NCBI GenBank assembly: GCA_947441205.1
Contig: CANETM010000007.1
Location: 1 to 19,647 of the forward strand
Direction: 5' to 3'
DNA length: 19,647 nt
DNA from: Bacteroidota bacterium
Lineage (GTDB): Bacteria; Bacteroidota; Bacteroidia; Chitinophagales; Chitinophagaceae
A program made the translations under genes and the position numbers. The first letter of the stretch is position 1, and each line of letters starts with the position of its first letter. A model generated the notes under the pieces. It saw only the letters and a list, made by a program, of their open reading frames with translations, did not search any database and had not been told where the DNA came from. This document shows positions 1 to 8,325 of this stretch, one piece after another.

Positions 1-1615
1 TAATGAATACAGCACTTGGACAAAAGTTCCTGCTATTTTTAGATCCTATGACTTGGGGTATATGTGTTTACTAAATTGGCCAGAAACAGGCGCACCAGTT
101 ACTTCAAAAAATATAATTTTATTGCCTTATGTAAATGCCAATAGCAATGAGGATAAAGAAAATCAAAAAGCAATAAGTGCAAATGCAAGTACAGGTTTTG
201 ATGCAAAACTTGCATTAAATGCGTCTTTAAATTTAGACTTAACAGTCAATCCAGATTTCTCTCAAGTTGAAGTGGATCAGCAGGTAACCAACCTAACAAG
301 ATTTAATATATTCTTACCAGAAAAAAGAAATTTCTTTTTAGAAAATTCTGATTTGTTTTCCAATTTTGGTATTCCTCCTATTCGACCATTTTATTCGCGC
401 ACTATTGGCTTAGATAAAAAAGGAAATAGGATACCTATTTTATTCGGGGCAAGATTATCGGGAAATTTAAATCAAGCAACAAGAATTGGTGCAATGAATA
501 TGCAAACTGGAAAGCAAGGAGACTATTCTCCCGAAAATTTTTCTGCATTAACGCTGCAAAGAAGTGTCTTAAAAAGGTCAGTGATAAAAACATATTTTTT
601 AAATAGAGAAAATTATATTTCTAAGGAAGAAGAAAAAAAGAATCCATTAGATAGGTATGGTCGAAATGCAGGAGTAACCTTTGAATATGCAAATACGACA
701 GGTAGCTTTAGTGCCTGGGCCGATTACCATCAAGCCTTTAAGCCAACGGTAGTCGATCAAGATAAATATGTACAAGCTGGATTTATGAGTTCAAGGACCA
801 ACTGGAGTTTTATCACCATGGTAGGGAATGTTGGAAAAAATTACTATACAGATATGGGCTTTGTGCAAATGATTGACAATTATGATGCAGAGAGAGACAC
901 CACAATACGTTTAGGATTTGGAACTACTTTTAATCAAATTGGATATAAAATCATGCCGGCAAATGGGCCGATTGCTAAGCTTGAATTTAGCGTCGAAGAC
1001 TTTGCCACTTTTCATGCAGACAATAGCTTAAATCAATCTGATGCGAAATTTAGTATTCAAACAGATTTTAAAAATGCATCCTTCTTAAATGCAGGAATCG
1101 GTAATACTAGTTTGAATTTATTATACCCTATTTCATTTACCGATGCAGCCCCATTGCCTGCAGGATTTTATAGTTTTAATCAATTTGAACTGACTTACAC
1201 ATCAGATATGCGAAAATTGTTTGGCATATTTGGAATGCTAACTGTTGGTCAATTTTACAACGGTACGGTTAGGGGTGGTTCACTTGGATTAAGTTGGAGA
1301 TCACAACCTCACTTTAGTATTTCGGTTAGAGCTGAGATGAACAAAATTGAATTACCAAAACCATATGGTAGTACTAATTTAATTTTAATAACGCCCAAAA
1401 TTGAATGGAATTTTAGCACTAAATTATTTTGGGCAACATTCATGCAATACAACACGCAGCAAAATAATTTTAATATCAATAGTCGCTTACAATACCGATT
1501 TAAGCCAATGAGCGACTTTTTCTTAGTTTATACTGATAATTATTTTACCGACCCAATACTTAAAAATAAAAATAGAGCAATTATCTTTAAATTTAGTTAC
1601 TGGTTTAATTTATAA
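1..1615 (+). CDS. DUF5916 family outer-membrane protein, C-terminal part (5' end outside window)
   Basis: The reading frame is open from base 2 to the stop at 1613-1615, so this is the C-terminal 537 or so residues of a longer gene; the TTG at 53 is only an internal codon. The diagnostic block is at about 248-400: NPDFSQVE, then NLTRF and FLPEKRNFFLENSDLF, then FYSRTIGL. This block is typical of the DUF5916 family of Bacteroidota, large proteins of several hundred residues that usually begin with a signal peptide and a CBM9-like carbohydrate-binding domain. The rest is rich in alternating aromatic/polar stretches and ends in FKFSYWFNL, an aromatic C-terminus expected of an outer-membrane beta-barrel. 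The substrate is unknown for the family. The N-terminal CBM9-like part cannot be checked here. The ade start follows 14 bases later, so read-through is possible. Confidence 0.85.
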   Translation, partial: NEYSTWTKVPAIFRSYDLGYMCLLNWPETGAPVTSKNIILLPYVNANSNEDKENQKAISANASTGFDAKLALNASLNLDLTVNPDFSQVEVDQQVTNLTRFNIFLPEKRNFFLENSDLFSNFGIPPIRPFYSRTIGLDKKGNRIPILFGARLSGNLNQATRIGAMNMQTGKQGDYSPENFSALTLQRSVLKRSVIKTYFLNRENYISKEEEKKNPLDRYGRNAGVTFEYANTTGSFSAWADYHQAFKPTVVDQDKYVQAGFMSSRTNWSFITMVGNVGKNYYTDMGFVQMIDNYDAERDTTIRLGFGTTFNQIGYKIMPANGPIAKLEFSVEDFATFHADNSLNQSDAKFSIQTDFKNASFLNAGIGNTSLNLLYPISFTDAAPLPAGFYSFNQFELTYTSDMRKLFGIFGMLTVGQFYNGTVRGGSLGLSWRSQPHFSISVRAEMNKIELPKPYGSTNLILITPKIEWNFSTKLFWATFMQYNTQQNNFNINSRLQYRFKPMSDFFLVYTDNYFTDPILKNKNRAIIFKFSYWFNL

Positions 1616-1629
1616 TAAAAGCTTTATTT

Positions 1630-3267
1630 ATGGGAACTACCTACACGCTTTCAGGGCAGTATGTTGATATTTTAGACAAGCAAATATTTCCAGCTACACT
1701 AACTATTAACAATGGAATCATTGAAAATATTGTGCCTTGCGAAAACGCTCCAATACATTTTATCATGCCAGGATTCATTGACAGCCATGTACATATTGAA
1801 AGCAGTATGCTTATCCCTAGTTCCTTTGCGCGCTTAGCTGTTGTTCATGGAACAATTGGAACAATTAGCGATCCTCATGAAATTGCCAATGTATGTGGTG
1901 TAGAGGGTGTAAACTATATGATTGATAATGGGAAAAAAGTGCCCTTTCATTTTTTCTTTGGCGCACCAAGCTGTGTCCCAGCAACTATTTTTGAAACTGC
2001 GGGTGCTTCGATTGATAGTAAGCAAGTAGCTGAGTTACTTGCAAGTGAAAACATTTATTACTTAAGTGAAATGATGAACTTTCCTGGGGTATTATTTAAA
2101 GACGAGGAAGTCATGAAAAAAATTAGCGCGGCACACAAAGCGGGTAAACCCGTGGATGGTCATGCACCTGGATTAATGGGAGATGCAGCTAAACAATATA
2201 TTCACGCAGGCATTAGCACCGACCACGAGTGCTTTACCATCGAGGAAGCGGTTGATAAATTGAGTCATGGCATGAAAATATTAATTAGAGAAGGTAGTGC
2301 TGCAAAAAATTTCGATGCCTTATATGAATTATTAGACGATCACCCTCAAATGACTATGCTATGTAGCGATGATAAACACCCTGATAGCTTATTGGACGGG
2401 CATATCAATGATTTATGTGCAAGGGCTGTCGCAAAAGGGATAGACGTTTTTAATGTTTTAAGAGCGGCCTGTATTAATCCGGTCATTCATTATAAATTAC
2501 CTACGGGTCAAGCTGGCATTGGTGATGCCGCAAATATCATAGTTGTTGAAGATTTAATTTCATTTAAGGTTAAGCAAACCTATATCAATGGTGCATTGGT
2601 TGCCGAAAATGGACAATCTTTAATCCCTGTAGTAAATGAAAAAACAATTAATCAATTTGAAGCTTTAGCGATTAGCGAAGCATCCATTCAATTAAATGCA
2701 AGCCAATATCCAAGTAATCAGGAAGGAGCTATTCCAGTTATTGAAGCTATTGATGGACAATTAATAACTCATTGTAAATGGTTGCAACCAAACCTCCAAG
2801 GCAATCAACTAACCTCCAATACACAGACTGATATTTTAAAATTAGTAGTGTATAATCGTTACTTTAATGCGAAGCCAAAAATAGCCTTTATTAAAAATTT
2901 TGGATTTAAACAAGGTGCGATTGCTTCAACTGTTGCGCATGACAGTCATAATATTATTGCAGTTGGAGTGGACGATGCTAGTATTGTAAAAGCTATTAAT
3001 TTAGTAATTGCTGAAAAAGGAGGAATAAGTTGCGTTAATAAGGAGGAAGTAAAAGTACTTGGATTACCTGTCGCAGGGTTAATGAGTACCCATGATCCGT
3101 ATATTGTTGCTGCTGCATATACTCAAATTGACTTAATGGCAAAATCATTAGGAAGTCAATTAAGTGCCCCTTTTATGACACTTAGCTTTATGGCATTGTT
3201 AGTTATTCCGCATCTTAAATTGAGTGATAAAGGATTATTTGATGGGGATGAATTTAAATTATTTTAA
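1630..3267 (+). CDS. ade: Adenine deaminase
   Basis: Converts adenine to hypoxanthine and ammonia (EC 3.5.4.2) in purine salvage; a cytosolic metal-dependent amidohydrolase. All expected landmarks are present: the metal-binding HxH in PGFIDSHVHIESSM (H53, H55), the SEMMNFPGV block with E147, DGHAPG with H178, STDHE with H199, and CSDDKHPD with D247/D248. The C-terminal domain contains the family-typical GLPVAGLMS and ends at a normal position; 545 residues is a usual length for Ade of this class. ATG start at 1630 lies 14 bases after the DUF5916 stop, with no visible Shine-Dalgarno. It precedes upp (42-base gap), so the two form a nucleobase salvage pair. Closest confusion would be another cyclic amidohydrolase, but the HIESS and SDDKHPD motifs are specific for Ade. 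Confidence 0.95.
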   Translation: MGTTYTLSGQYVDILDKQIFPATLTINNGIIENIVPCENAPIHFIMPGFIDSHVHIESSMLIPSSFARLAVVHGTIGTISDPHEIANVCGVEGVNYMIDNGKKVPFHFFFGAPSCVPATIFETAGASIDSKQVAELLASENIYYLSEMMNFPGVLFKDEEVMKKISAAHKAGKPVDGHAPGLMGDAAKQYIHAGISTDHECFTIEEAVDKLSHGMKILIREGSAAKNFDALYELLDDHPQMTMLCSDDKHPDSLLDGHINDLCARAVAKGIDVFNVLRAACINPVIHYKLPTGQAGIGDAANIIVVEDLISFKVKQTYINGALVAENGQSLIPVVNEKTINQFEALAISEASIQLNASQYPSNQEGAIPVIEAIDGQLITHCKWLQPNLQGNQLTSNTQTDILKLVVYNRYFNAKPKIAFIKNFGFKQGAIASTVAHDSHNIIAVGVDDASIVKAINLVIAEKGGISCVNKEEVKVLGLPVAGLMSTHDPYIVAAAYTQIDLMAKSLGSQLSAPFMTLSFMALLVIPHLKLSDKGLFDGDEFKLF

Positions 3268-3285
3268 ATTTTATCTGAAGAAACT

Positions 3286-3293
3286 TAGATTTG
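3286..3293 (+). promoter_or_regulatory. Candidate -7 promoter box before upp
   Basis: TAGATTTG fits the Bacteroidota primary sigma -7 consensus TAnnTTTG exactly and lies 16 bases before the upp ATG. I see no TTG/TTTG -33 element 19-21 bases upstream, so this rests on the -7 box alone. Confidence 0.35.
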
Positions 3294-3309
3294 ATAAAAT
3301 ATTGTTCAA

Positions 3310-3963
3310 ATGGTACATCATTTAAGTGAAAGTCATAGTTTAATCAGCAATTGGGTTGCAGAGTTGCGTGATGTAAATGTGCAAAATGACAGAATGCGTT
3401 TTAGACGAAATTTAGAAAGAGTTGGAGAAGTCATTGCCTATGAAATGAGCAAAAAAATGGCCCATAAAATATCACCAACAACAACCCCCTTAGGAATACA
3501 TCAGTCTAAGATTTTAGCTGAACAACCAGTACTCGCAACTATATTGAGAGCTGGATTACCATTCCACCAAGGCATGCTTAATTACTTTGATAAAGCTGAC
3601 AATGCATTTATTTCGGCTTATAGAAAGCATCATGATGATGGCAGTTTTGAAATTAGTATTGAATATCTTAGTTGCCCTGATTTAAATAATCGAGTGGTGA
3701 TTATGTCAGATCCTATGTTAGCTACAGGCGCTTCTTTAGTAGAAACGATAAAGGCAATTACAAAAAATCAAACTCCAAAAGAAATTCATATTGTAGTTGC
3801 CATTGCAAGCAGAAAAGGTATTGAAACGGTTGAGGCTGCTTTAGGAAAAGATATACCCATTTGGTGTGCTGATATTGATGAAACCTTAAATGACCATAGC
3901 TATATAATTCCAGGGTTGGGGGATGCAGGCGATTTAGCCTATGGAACCAAAATGCAATCCTAA
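3310..3963 (+). CDS. upp: Uracil phosphoribosyltransferase
   Basis: Makes UMP from uracil and PRPP (EC 2.4.2.9), the pyrimidine salvage step. The 217-residue protein is near the usual family length. The PRPP loop reads IMSDPMLATGASLVET (residues 131-146), where most family members have DPMLATGGS. The upstream LRAGLPF block (79-85) and the C-terminal uracil-binding stretch PGLGDAGDLAYGT (201-213) are also present. The latter carries LA where many homologues have R-L/F after GDAGD, a small deviation inside the motif. ATG at 3310; the 42-base spacer after ade contains TAGATTTG (3286-3293), a good match to the Bacteroidota -7 consensus, so upp may be transcribed both from its own promoter and by read-through from ade. 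Confidence 0.95.
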   Translation: MVHHLSESHSLISNWVAELRDVNVQNDRMRFRRNLERVGEVIAYEMSKKMAHKISPTTTPLGIHQSKILAEQPVLATILRAGLPFHQGMLNYFDKADNAFISAYRKHHDDGSFEISIEYLSCPDLNNRVVIMSDPMLATGASLVETIKAITKNQTPKEIHIVVAIASRKGIETVEAALGKDIPIWCADIDETLNDHSYIIPGLGDAGDLAYGTKMQS

Positions 3964-3975
3964 GTAAGGACTTTG

Positions 3976-3983
3976 TATCTTTA
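3976..3983 (+). promoter_or_regulatory. Candidate -7 promoter box before the EI24 gene
   Basis: TATCTTTA in the 36-base gap between upp and the EI24 gene, 16 bases before the TTG start. The same octamer occurs before radA (17680-17687) and, on the minus strand, before the DUF3109 gene (11253-11260), suggesting a lineage version of TAnnTTTG. No clear -33 element. Confidence 0.35.
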
Positions 3984-3999
3984 CTGTAAAACCAAGTAA

Positions 4000-4761
4000 T
4001 TGCTAAAAGAATTAATTGTTTCCATTCGCGCATTTTTTTTGGCGCACAAGTTCATTATGCAGCATCGCATGTGGAAATGGATGGTTATACCCGGTATTAT
4101 ATACTCATTTTCATTTATCATAGGAATCAAATATTTCAGTCAAACTTCTAGTTCCTTTATCGAGTGGATTATTTTGCAAACAGGTCTTAAGTCATGGGTT
4201 GATAATATTGGGAGTGATATAATTGGATTTTTTATAACCATGGGGAGTTTCTGGTTATGGTTTACTTTACTGCTTTTATATTTTGCTTTATTTAAATTTA
4301 TTTTTTTAATTCTATTTGCTCCTATTTTATCTTATTTGCATTTAAGAATAGCAGCTATTCAAAATAGTGAGCCATTTCAATTTAGTTGGTCAGCATATAT
4401 TGTATTAGTTATTCGTGCTATCAAATTAAGCCTTACCAATATGTTATGGCAAATCGTTTATCTGATTCCAATTATTTTAATTTGCACTATACCTATAATT
4501 GGATGGTTTACCCCAATACTTACCATATTATTAGAATGTTACTTTTTTGGATATGCAATGCTTGATTATGGATTAGCAACTGAAAATAAATCAAGAATGA
4601 CTGCAGCAACATATGTTATTAATCATCGAGGTCTGCCAATAGGAAATGGGATTGTATTTTATTTAATTCACTTAGTCCCGGTTATAGGCTGGATAACTGC
4701 CCCTTTTTATGCATTAATCGCTGCACATTTAAATACACAAGAAATAAAAGATAAAGTATAA
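4000..4761 (+). CDS. EI24 domain-containing inner-membrane protein
   Basis: A 253-residue integral membrane protein of the EI24 (PF07264) family, which also contains the sulfate permease CysZ; the substrate in Bacteroidota is not known to me. The N-terminus (FFLAHKFIMQHRMWKWMVIPG) matches the family opening. Hydrophobic segments lie at about residues 28-46, 75-115 (probably two helices), 148-185 (two) and 217-243. A TTG at 4000 is chosen because a stop codon (TAA, 3997-3999) lies immediately upstream in frame; the first ATG, at 4057, would remove the conserved N-terminal segment. Its TAA (4759-4761) overlaps by one base the ATG of the next gene (TAATG), so the two are translationally coupled. 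No functional residues characteristic of CysZ can be assigned. Confidence 0.8.
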   Translation: MLKELIVSIRAFFLAHKFIMQHRMWKWMVIPGIIYSFSFIIGIKYFSQTSSSFIEWIILQTGLKSWVDNIGSDIIGFFITMGSFWLWFTLLLLYFALFKFIFLILFAPILSYLHLRIAAIQNSEPFQFSWSAYIVLVIRAIKLSLTNMLWQIVYLIPIILICTIPIIGWFTPILTILLECYFFGYAMLDYGLATENKSRMTAATYVINHRGLPIGNGIVFYLIHLVPVIGWITAPFYALIAAHLNTQEIKDKV

Positions 4762-5465
4762 TGAGTATTGGAAAAGTATATCTACTACCCATGTTATTGC
4801 ATGAACAAGGATGGGAAGCAATACCTGCAGATATTAAAAAATGGATAGCGCAATGTGATGCATTTTTTGTAGAAAATGAAAAAACAGCTAGGCGTTATTT
4901 CAAGCAAATATGGAAAGAAATGATCATTGATGATTATATATGGCACCCTATACACAAAGTAGAGCAAACCCAAATTGATGCATTTATTCATTTATTAAAC
5001 CAAGGTAAAAATATTGGCATTATTTCGGAAGCAGGTTGTGCTGGCATAGCAGATCCTGGACAATTATTAGTAGCTGCTGCTCAAAACATGGGCGCGGTTG
5101 TAAAGCCCTATACATCGCCATCATCGTTGATTTTAGCATTAATGGCAAGTGGTATGAATGGTCAAAATTTTCAATTCCATGGTTACCTTCCCATTGACGC
5201 AAATGATAGGAAGAAAAAAATAGTTTCACTCGAAAATGATGCCAATATCAAGGGCACTACTCAACTATTTATTGAAACGCCTTACAGAAATAACCAATTA
5301 TTGGAAGCTTTAATACAAATATGTCAGCCGCAAACAAGACTATGTATTGGAGTTGATATCACTTCGCCAAATGAATTTATAAAAACGGCGACAATTAGTT
5401 ATTGGAAAAATCACAAGCCAGAACTGCATAAAAAATTAGCCGTATTCTTGATAAGCACAAAGTAA
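4761..5465 (+). CDS. RsmI-like SAM-dependent methyltransferase (tetrapyrrole methylase fold)
   Basis: A 234-residue member of the tetrapyrrole methylase superfamily closest to RsmI, the enzyme that 2'-O-methylates C1402 of 16S rRNA. Recognisable correspondences: VENEKTARRY (37-46), ISEAGCAGIADPG (88-100; RsmI has SDAGTPGISDPG), TSPSSLILALMASGM (118-132), FHGYLP (139-144) and IETPYRNNQLLEAL (171-184). It lacks the C-terminal extension of classical RsmI, opens with KVYLLPMLLHE instead of a glycine-rich LYLVATPIGN-type strand, and the loop has GCAGI in place of GTPGI. It therefore looks like the short paralogue widespread in Bacteroidota rather than RsmI itself. Substrate unknown; an rRNA target is a guess from similarity. 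The ATG overlaps the stop of the EI24 gene by one base. Confidence 0.8.
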   Translation: MSIGKVYLLPMLLHEQGWEAIPADIKKWIAQCDAFFVENEKTARRYFKQIWKEMIIDDYIWHPIHKVEQTQIDAFIHLLNQGKNIGIISEAGCAGIADPGQLLVAAAQNMGAVVKPYTSPSSLILALMASGMNGQNFQFHGYLPIDANDRKKKIVSLENDANIKGTTQLFIETPYRNNQLLEALIQICQPQTRLCIGVDITSPNEFIKTATISYWKNHKPELHKKLAVFLISTK

Positions 5466-5508
5466 AAACCGTCAAATTTCTTAGGATCCTATTGGCTAAT
5501 TTAAGTCA

Positions 5509-6771
5509 ATGTTAAATTCTTTTATTTATTGGCGAGCTACACATCCATTGGTTTTTATTTCAGCTCACTTATTATTAGGATTAGGGATTGAGTATATTTT
5601 ACCTAAGTTAGAAAATCAAACTGCACTGCATTGGGCAATTTTTGCACTTACTTTTACCATTGTATACTTACTTTTTATATCCTTAAAAATTATTGATAAA
5701 GGAACAATCGCAATTACCAATACATTAATATTAATAAGTTGGGGGATTTGCATAAAGTGGGCATTCCAAAACAAGTATCATTTTCAGCTACCCTACCCAG
5801 AAAATGCAATATTATATGCTAGGCATTGGATTATTGATAAAGTTGGTGCAAACATTTTAAACCAAGAAGCAAAGCGTTTTGCACTTGCTATTTTAATTGG
5901 TCTTAAATCAGAAATGGATAAAATATTGATTAACGCTTATTTACAATTAGGCATTATTCATATAATAGCTATTAGTGGTATGCATTTAGAAATACTATTT
6001 AAGAATTTGTCTAGGATAACCCAACTATTACCTAGGCAAAAAATATTTCTATGGGTGGAGCTGGTATTATTGCTTTTGTCAGTATGGACTTATACATTAA
6101 TTGCTTTTAGTAGTCCGTCAATTGTTCGTGCATCCATATTTTTTAGTATTTACATAATTGGAAAGTTTTTAGAGACACCAAGCTTTATGTTAAACACCAT
6201 TGCTGCTGGAATATTGATTTTATTGTTGTTTGATAACGATAAAGTTTCAAATATAGGTTTACAATTATCTTATGCAGCAGTGATAGGAATACATTTACTT
6301 TATAAACCTATTTATAATTTAATAGCAATTGACAACCCCATCATTAAATTTTTGTGGAGTAACTGTTGTATTAGTCTATCCGCTCAAATTGCAACTTTTC
6401 CAATTCTTGCATTTCATTTTCATCAAATTGCTGGCTGGGTATTGGTAAGTAATTTTATAATGGTTCCTCTAAGTAATTTCATTTTATATGGATTAGGGAT
6501 TTTGTTAATACTACCTGCTCAATTATCAATTGCATCCAATTGGGGAAGCTTAATTGAAAAATATATCCTTTTTTTTAATGAATTGGTCGCAAATTGGTTT
6601 AGGCAAACAAATGCAGGTAATGTTATCATTCAAATGAACCATTTTGATGTCTTTATATATTATATCATTGTACTATTAATATATTTATGGCTTTACCTCA
6701 AACAAACTATGTATTTCATATGGGTTTTAGCCTTTATTTGTTTGTATGTGGTACTGAAGTTATTCAGTTAG
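5509..6771 (+). CDS. comEC: ComEC/Rec2-type DNA uptake channel, short form lacking OB-fold and metallo-beta-lactamase domains
   Basis: A polytopic inner-membrane protein carrying the ComEC competence domain, the pore for single-stranded DNA in natural transformation. Motifs in order: HIIAISGMHLEIL (151-163), SSPSIVRASIFF (201-212), SNIGLQLSYAAVIGI (248-262) and the stretch from SLSAQIATFP to NFIMVPLSNFIL (289-326). Two N-terminal helices (about 14-32 and 40-60) and several C-terminal ones (about 380-420) flank it. At 420 residues it is far shorter than the usual 650-750. Only about 60 residues separate the first helices from the pore domain, too few for the DUF4131/OB fold, and the protein ends in a membrane helix with no HxHxDH metallo-beta-lactamase domain. 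ATG at 5509. No decay is evident: the frame is clean. It could work with separate partners or have changed role. Confidence 0.85.
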   Translation: MLNSFIYWRATHPLVFISAHLLLGLGIEYILPKLENQTALHWAIFALTFTIVYLLFISLKIIDKGTIAITNTLILISWGICIKWAFQNKYHFQLPYPENAILYARHWIIDKVGANILNQEAKRFALAILIGLKSEMDKILINAYLQLGIIHIIAISGMHLEILFKNLSRITQLLPRQKIFLWVELVLLLLSVWTYTLIAFSSPSIVRASIFFSIYIIGKFLETPSFMLNTIAAGILILLLFDNDKVSNIGLQLSYAAVIGIHLLYKPIYNLIAIDNPIIKFLWSNCCISLSAQIATFPILAFHFHQIAGWVLVSNFIMVPLSNFILYGLGILLILPAQLSIASNWGSLIEKYILFFNELVANWFRQTNAGNVIIQMNHFDVFIYYIIVLLIYLWLYLKQTMYFIWVLAFICLYVVLKLFS

Positions 6772-6820
6772 TCGATTTTTTTGTGGAAAATGTACCCTTA
6801 AAAAAAATATAGGAAGGTTG

Positions 6821-6828
6821 TAACTTTA
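6821..6828 (+). promoter_or_regulatory. Candidate -7 promoter box immediately before purH
   Basis: TAACTTTA ends only 3 bases before the purH ATG. If it is the -7 box, transcription would start at or next to the A of the start codon, giving a leaderless or almost leaderless purH mRNA. No -33 TTG lies at the expected distance; the nearest is 6781-6783, too far upstream. Confidence 0.35.
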
Positions 6829-6831
6829 CCT

Positions 6832-8316
6832 ATGGAAAAGAAAATACAATCAGCCCTTATTTCAGTATTCTACAAAGACGGCTTAGCACCCTTAGCTAAA
6901 ACATTACACCAATTAAATATTACTATTTACTCGACAGGTGGGACTCAAAAATTTTTAGAAGACTTAGGCATACCCTGTATAGCAGTTGAATCGGTTACAG
7001 GATATCCTTCCATATTAGGAGGACGAGTTAAAACATTGCACCCATCCGTATTTGGTGGTATATTAGGACGTCGCTATGAACAACAGGATTTGGCTGAAAT
7101 GGCGCAATATAAAATTCCGGAGTTGGACTTAGTTATTGTTGATTTATACCCTTTTGAGGAAACATTAAGAACAACTGATGAGGAAAAATTAATTATTGAA
7201 AAAATTGATATTGGTGGCCCTTCTATGATTCGTGCTGCTGCAAAAAATTTCCGCGATTTAGTGGTATTAGCTGCAAAGGATGATTATCAAAAGTTAAATG
7301 AAATGCTAATTGCTCAAAATGGAACTACGCAAATAGAACAACGCAAGGCATTTGCAGCAAAAGCATTTGAAGTAGTGATGCATTATGATATAGCCATAAG
7401 TAATTATTTTAATCCTGCTGAAGGTAAAATTTTACGCTATGGCGAAAACCCACATCAAATAGCTACTTTCTATGGCAATTTAGACAATTGGTTTACACAA
7501 TTAAACGGTAAGGAATTATCTTATAATAATTTAGTGGACGTCGATGCTGCGATTGCATTAATTGGCGAATTACCAAAAACTAGTTTTGCTATTATTAAAC
7601 ATACTAATGTTTGCGGTGTTGCACAACGAAATTCAGTATTTGAAAGTTGGACAGCCGCTTTAGCTGGCGATCCAGAAAGTGCCTTTGGAGGTGTATTGGT
7701 AACGAATGGCATGGTTGACAAAGCAACGGCTGAAGCGATTCAAGAAATTTTCTTTGAAGTATTAATCGCACCTGCATTTGACGCTGATGCTTTGACTATA
7801 TTATCTTCAAAAAAGAATCGTATTCTTTTACAAAGTAAACAGGATGTTGCTTTTAACCCCACTCAAAAAAAATCCATATTGAATGGTACTTTAGAGCAAG
7901 GCTTAGATACTGGCAATTATAGTAATTGGGACGAGGTTGGCGGAAGAGTATGCAGTGATAGTGAAAAGGAAGACCTTATTTTTGGAAATATTATTTGCAA
8001 GCATTTAAAAAGCAATGCCATTGCTTTAATTAAAAATAAACAATTGGTTGGCAAGGGTTGTGGTCAAACCTCCCGAGTTGACGCCTTAAGACATGCAATA
8101 GAAAAAGCTAAACAGTTTAAATTTGATTTAAAGGGAGCTGTTTTAGCATCAGATGCATTTTTTCCTTTTGATGATTGTGTAAGAATAGCACATGAAGAAG
8201 GTATTGAAGCATATATTCAACCAGGCGGATCAGTAAGAGATAAGGATAGTATTTCATATTGTGTTGAACATACGCTTGCCATGGTCATGACTCATTTAAG
8301 ACACTTCAAACATTAA
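6832..8316 (+). CDS. purH: Bifunctional AICAR formyltransferase / IMP cyclohydrolase
   Basis: Catalyses the last two steps of IMP synthesis: formylation of AICAR (EC 2.1.2.3) and ring closure (EC 3.5.4.10). The N-terminal MGS-like cyclohydrolase domain shows YSTGGT (33-38), GGRVKTLHP (63-71) and DIGGPSMIRAAAKN (126-139). The transformylase domain shows LRYGENPHQ (201-209), the IIKHTNVCG block (254-262, lysine-histidine pair K256/H257), DPESAFGG (280-287), the DAFFPFDD block and IQPGGSVRD near the C-terminus. Length of 494 is slightly below the roughly 510-530 common in bacteria, without loss of a motif. ATG at 6832; a purine-type riboswitch is excluded by the 60-base spacer. An EamA transporter gene follows 9 bases after the stop and is probably co-transcribed. 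Confidence 0.97.
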   Translation: MEKKIQSALISVFYKDGLAPLAKTLHQLNITIYSTGGTQKFLEDLGIPCIAVESVTGYPSILGGRVKTLHPSVFGGILGRRYEQQDLAEMAQYKIPELDLVIVDLYPFEETLRTTDEEKLIIEKIDIGGPSMIRAAAKNFRDLVVLAAKDDYQKLNEMLIAQNGTTQIEQRKAFAAKAFEVVMHYDIAISNYFNPAEGKILRYGENPHQIATFYGNLDNWFTQLNGKELSYNNLVDVDAAIALIGELPKTSFAIIKHTNVCGVAQRNSVFESWTAALAGDPESAFGGVLVTNGMVDKATAEAIQEIFFEVLIAPAFDADALTILSSKKNRILLQSKQDVAFNPTQKKSILNGTLEQGLDTGNYSNWDEVGGRVCSDSEKEDLIFGNIICKHLKSNAIALIKNKQLVGKGCGQTSRVDALRHAIEKAKQFKFDLKGAVLASDAFFPFDDCVRIAHEEGIEAYIQPGGSVRDKDSISYCVEHTLAMVMTHLRHFKH

Positions 8317-8325
8317 TTGAACTAA

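Noticed and set aside
53..1615. TTG at 53 as the true start of the DUF5916 gene
   Set aside because: The frame is open to the left edge and the family is much longer, so the gene is simply cut by the window.
1614..1628. AATAAA/TTTATT inverted repeat between the DUF5916 gene and ade
   Set aside because: Six AT pairs with a 3-base loop are too weak and too common in AT-rich DNA to call a terminator.
3758..4033. 91-codon minus-strand ORF across the upp end and the EI24 start
   Set aside because: It overlaps conserved upp motifs, has no recognisable domain and reads as a shadow frame.
5482..5491. TAGGATCCTA palindrome between the methylase gene and comEC
   Set aside because: A single 10-base palindrome with no loop, T-run or repeated copy; likely chance in this spacer.
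1616..6831. Purine or pyrimidine riboswitch controlling ade, upp or purH
   Set aside because: The spacers are only 14, 42 and 60 bases and contain no three-way junction pattern; too short for the known purine, PreQ1-II or related classes with a terminator.
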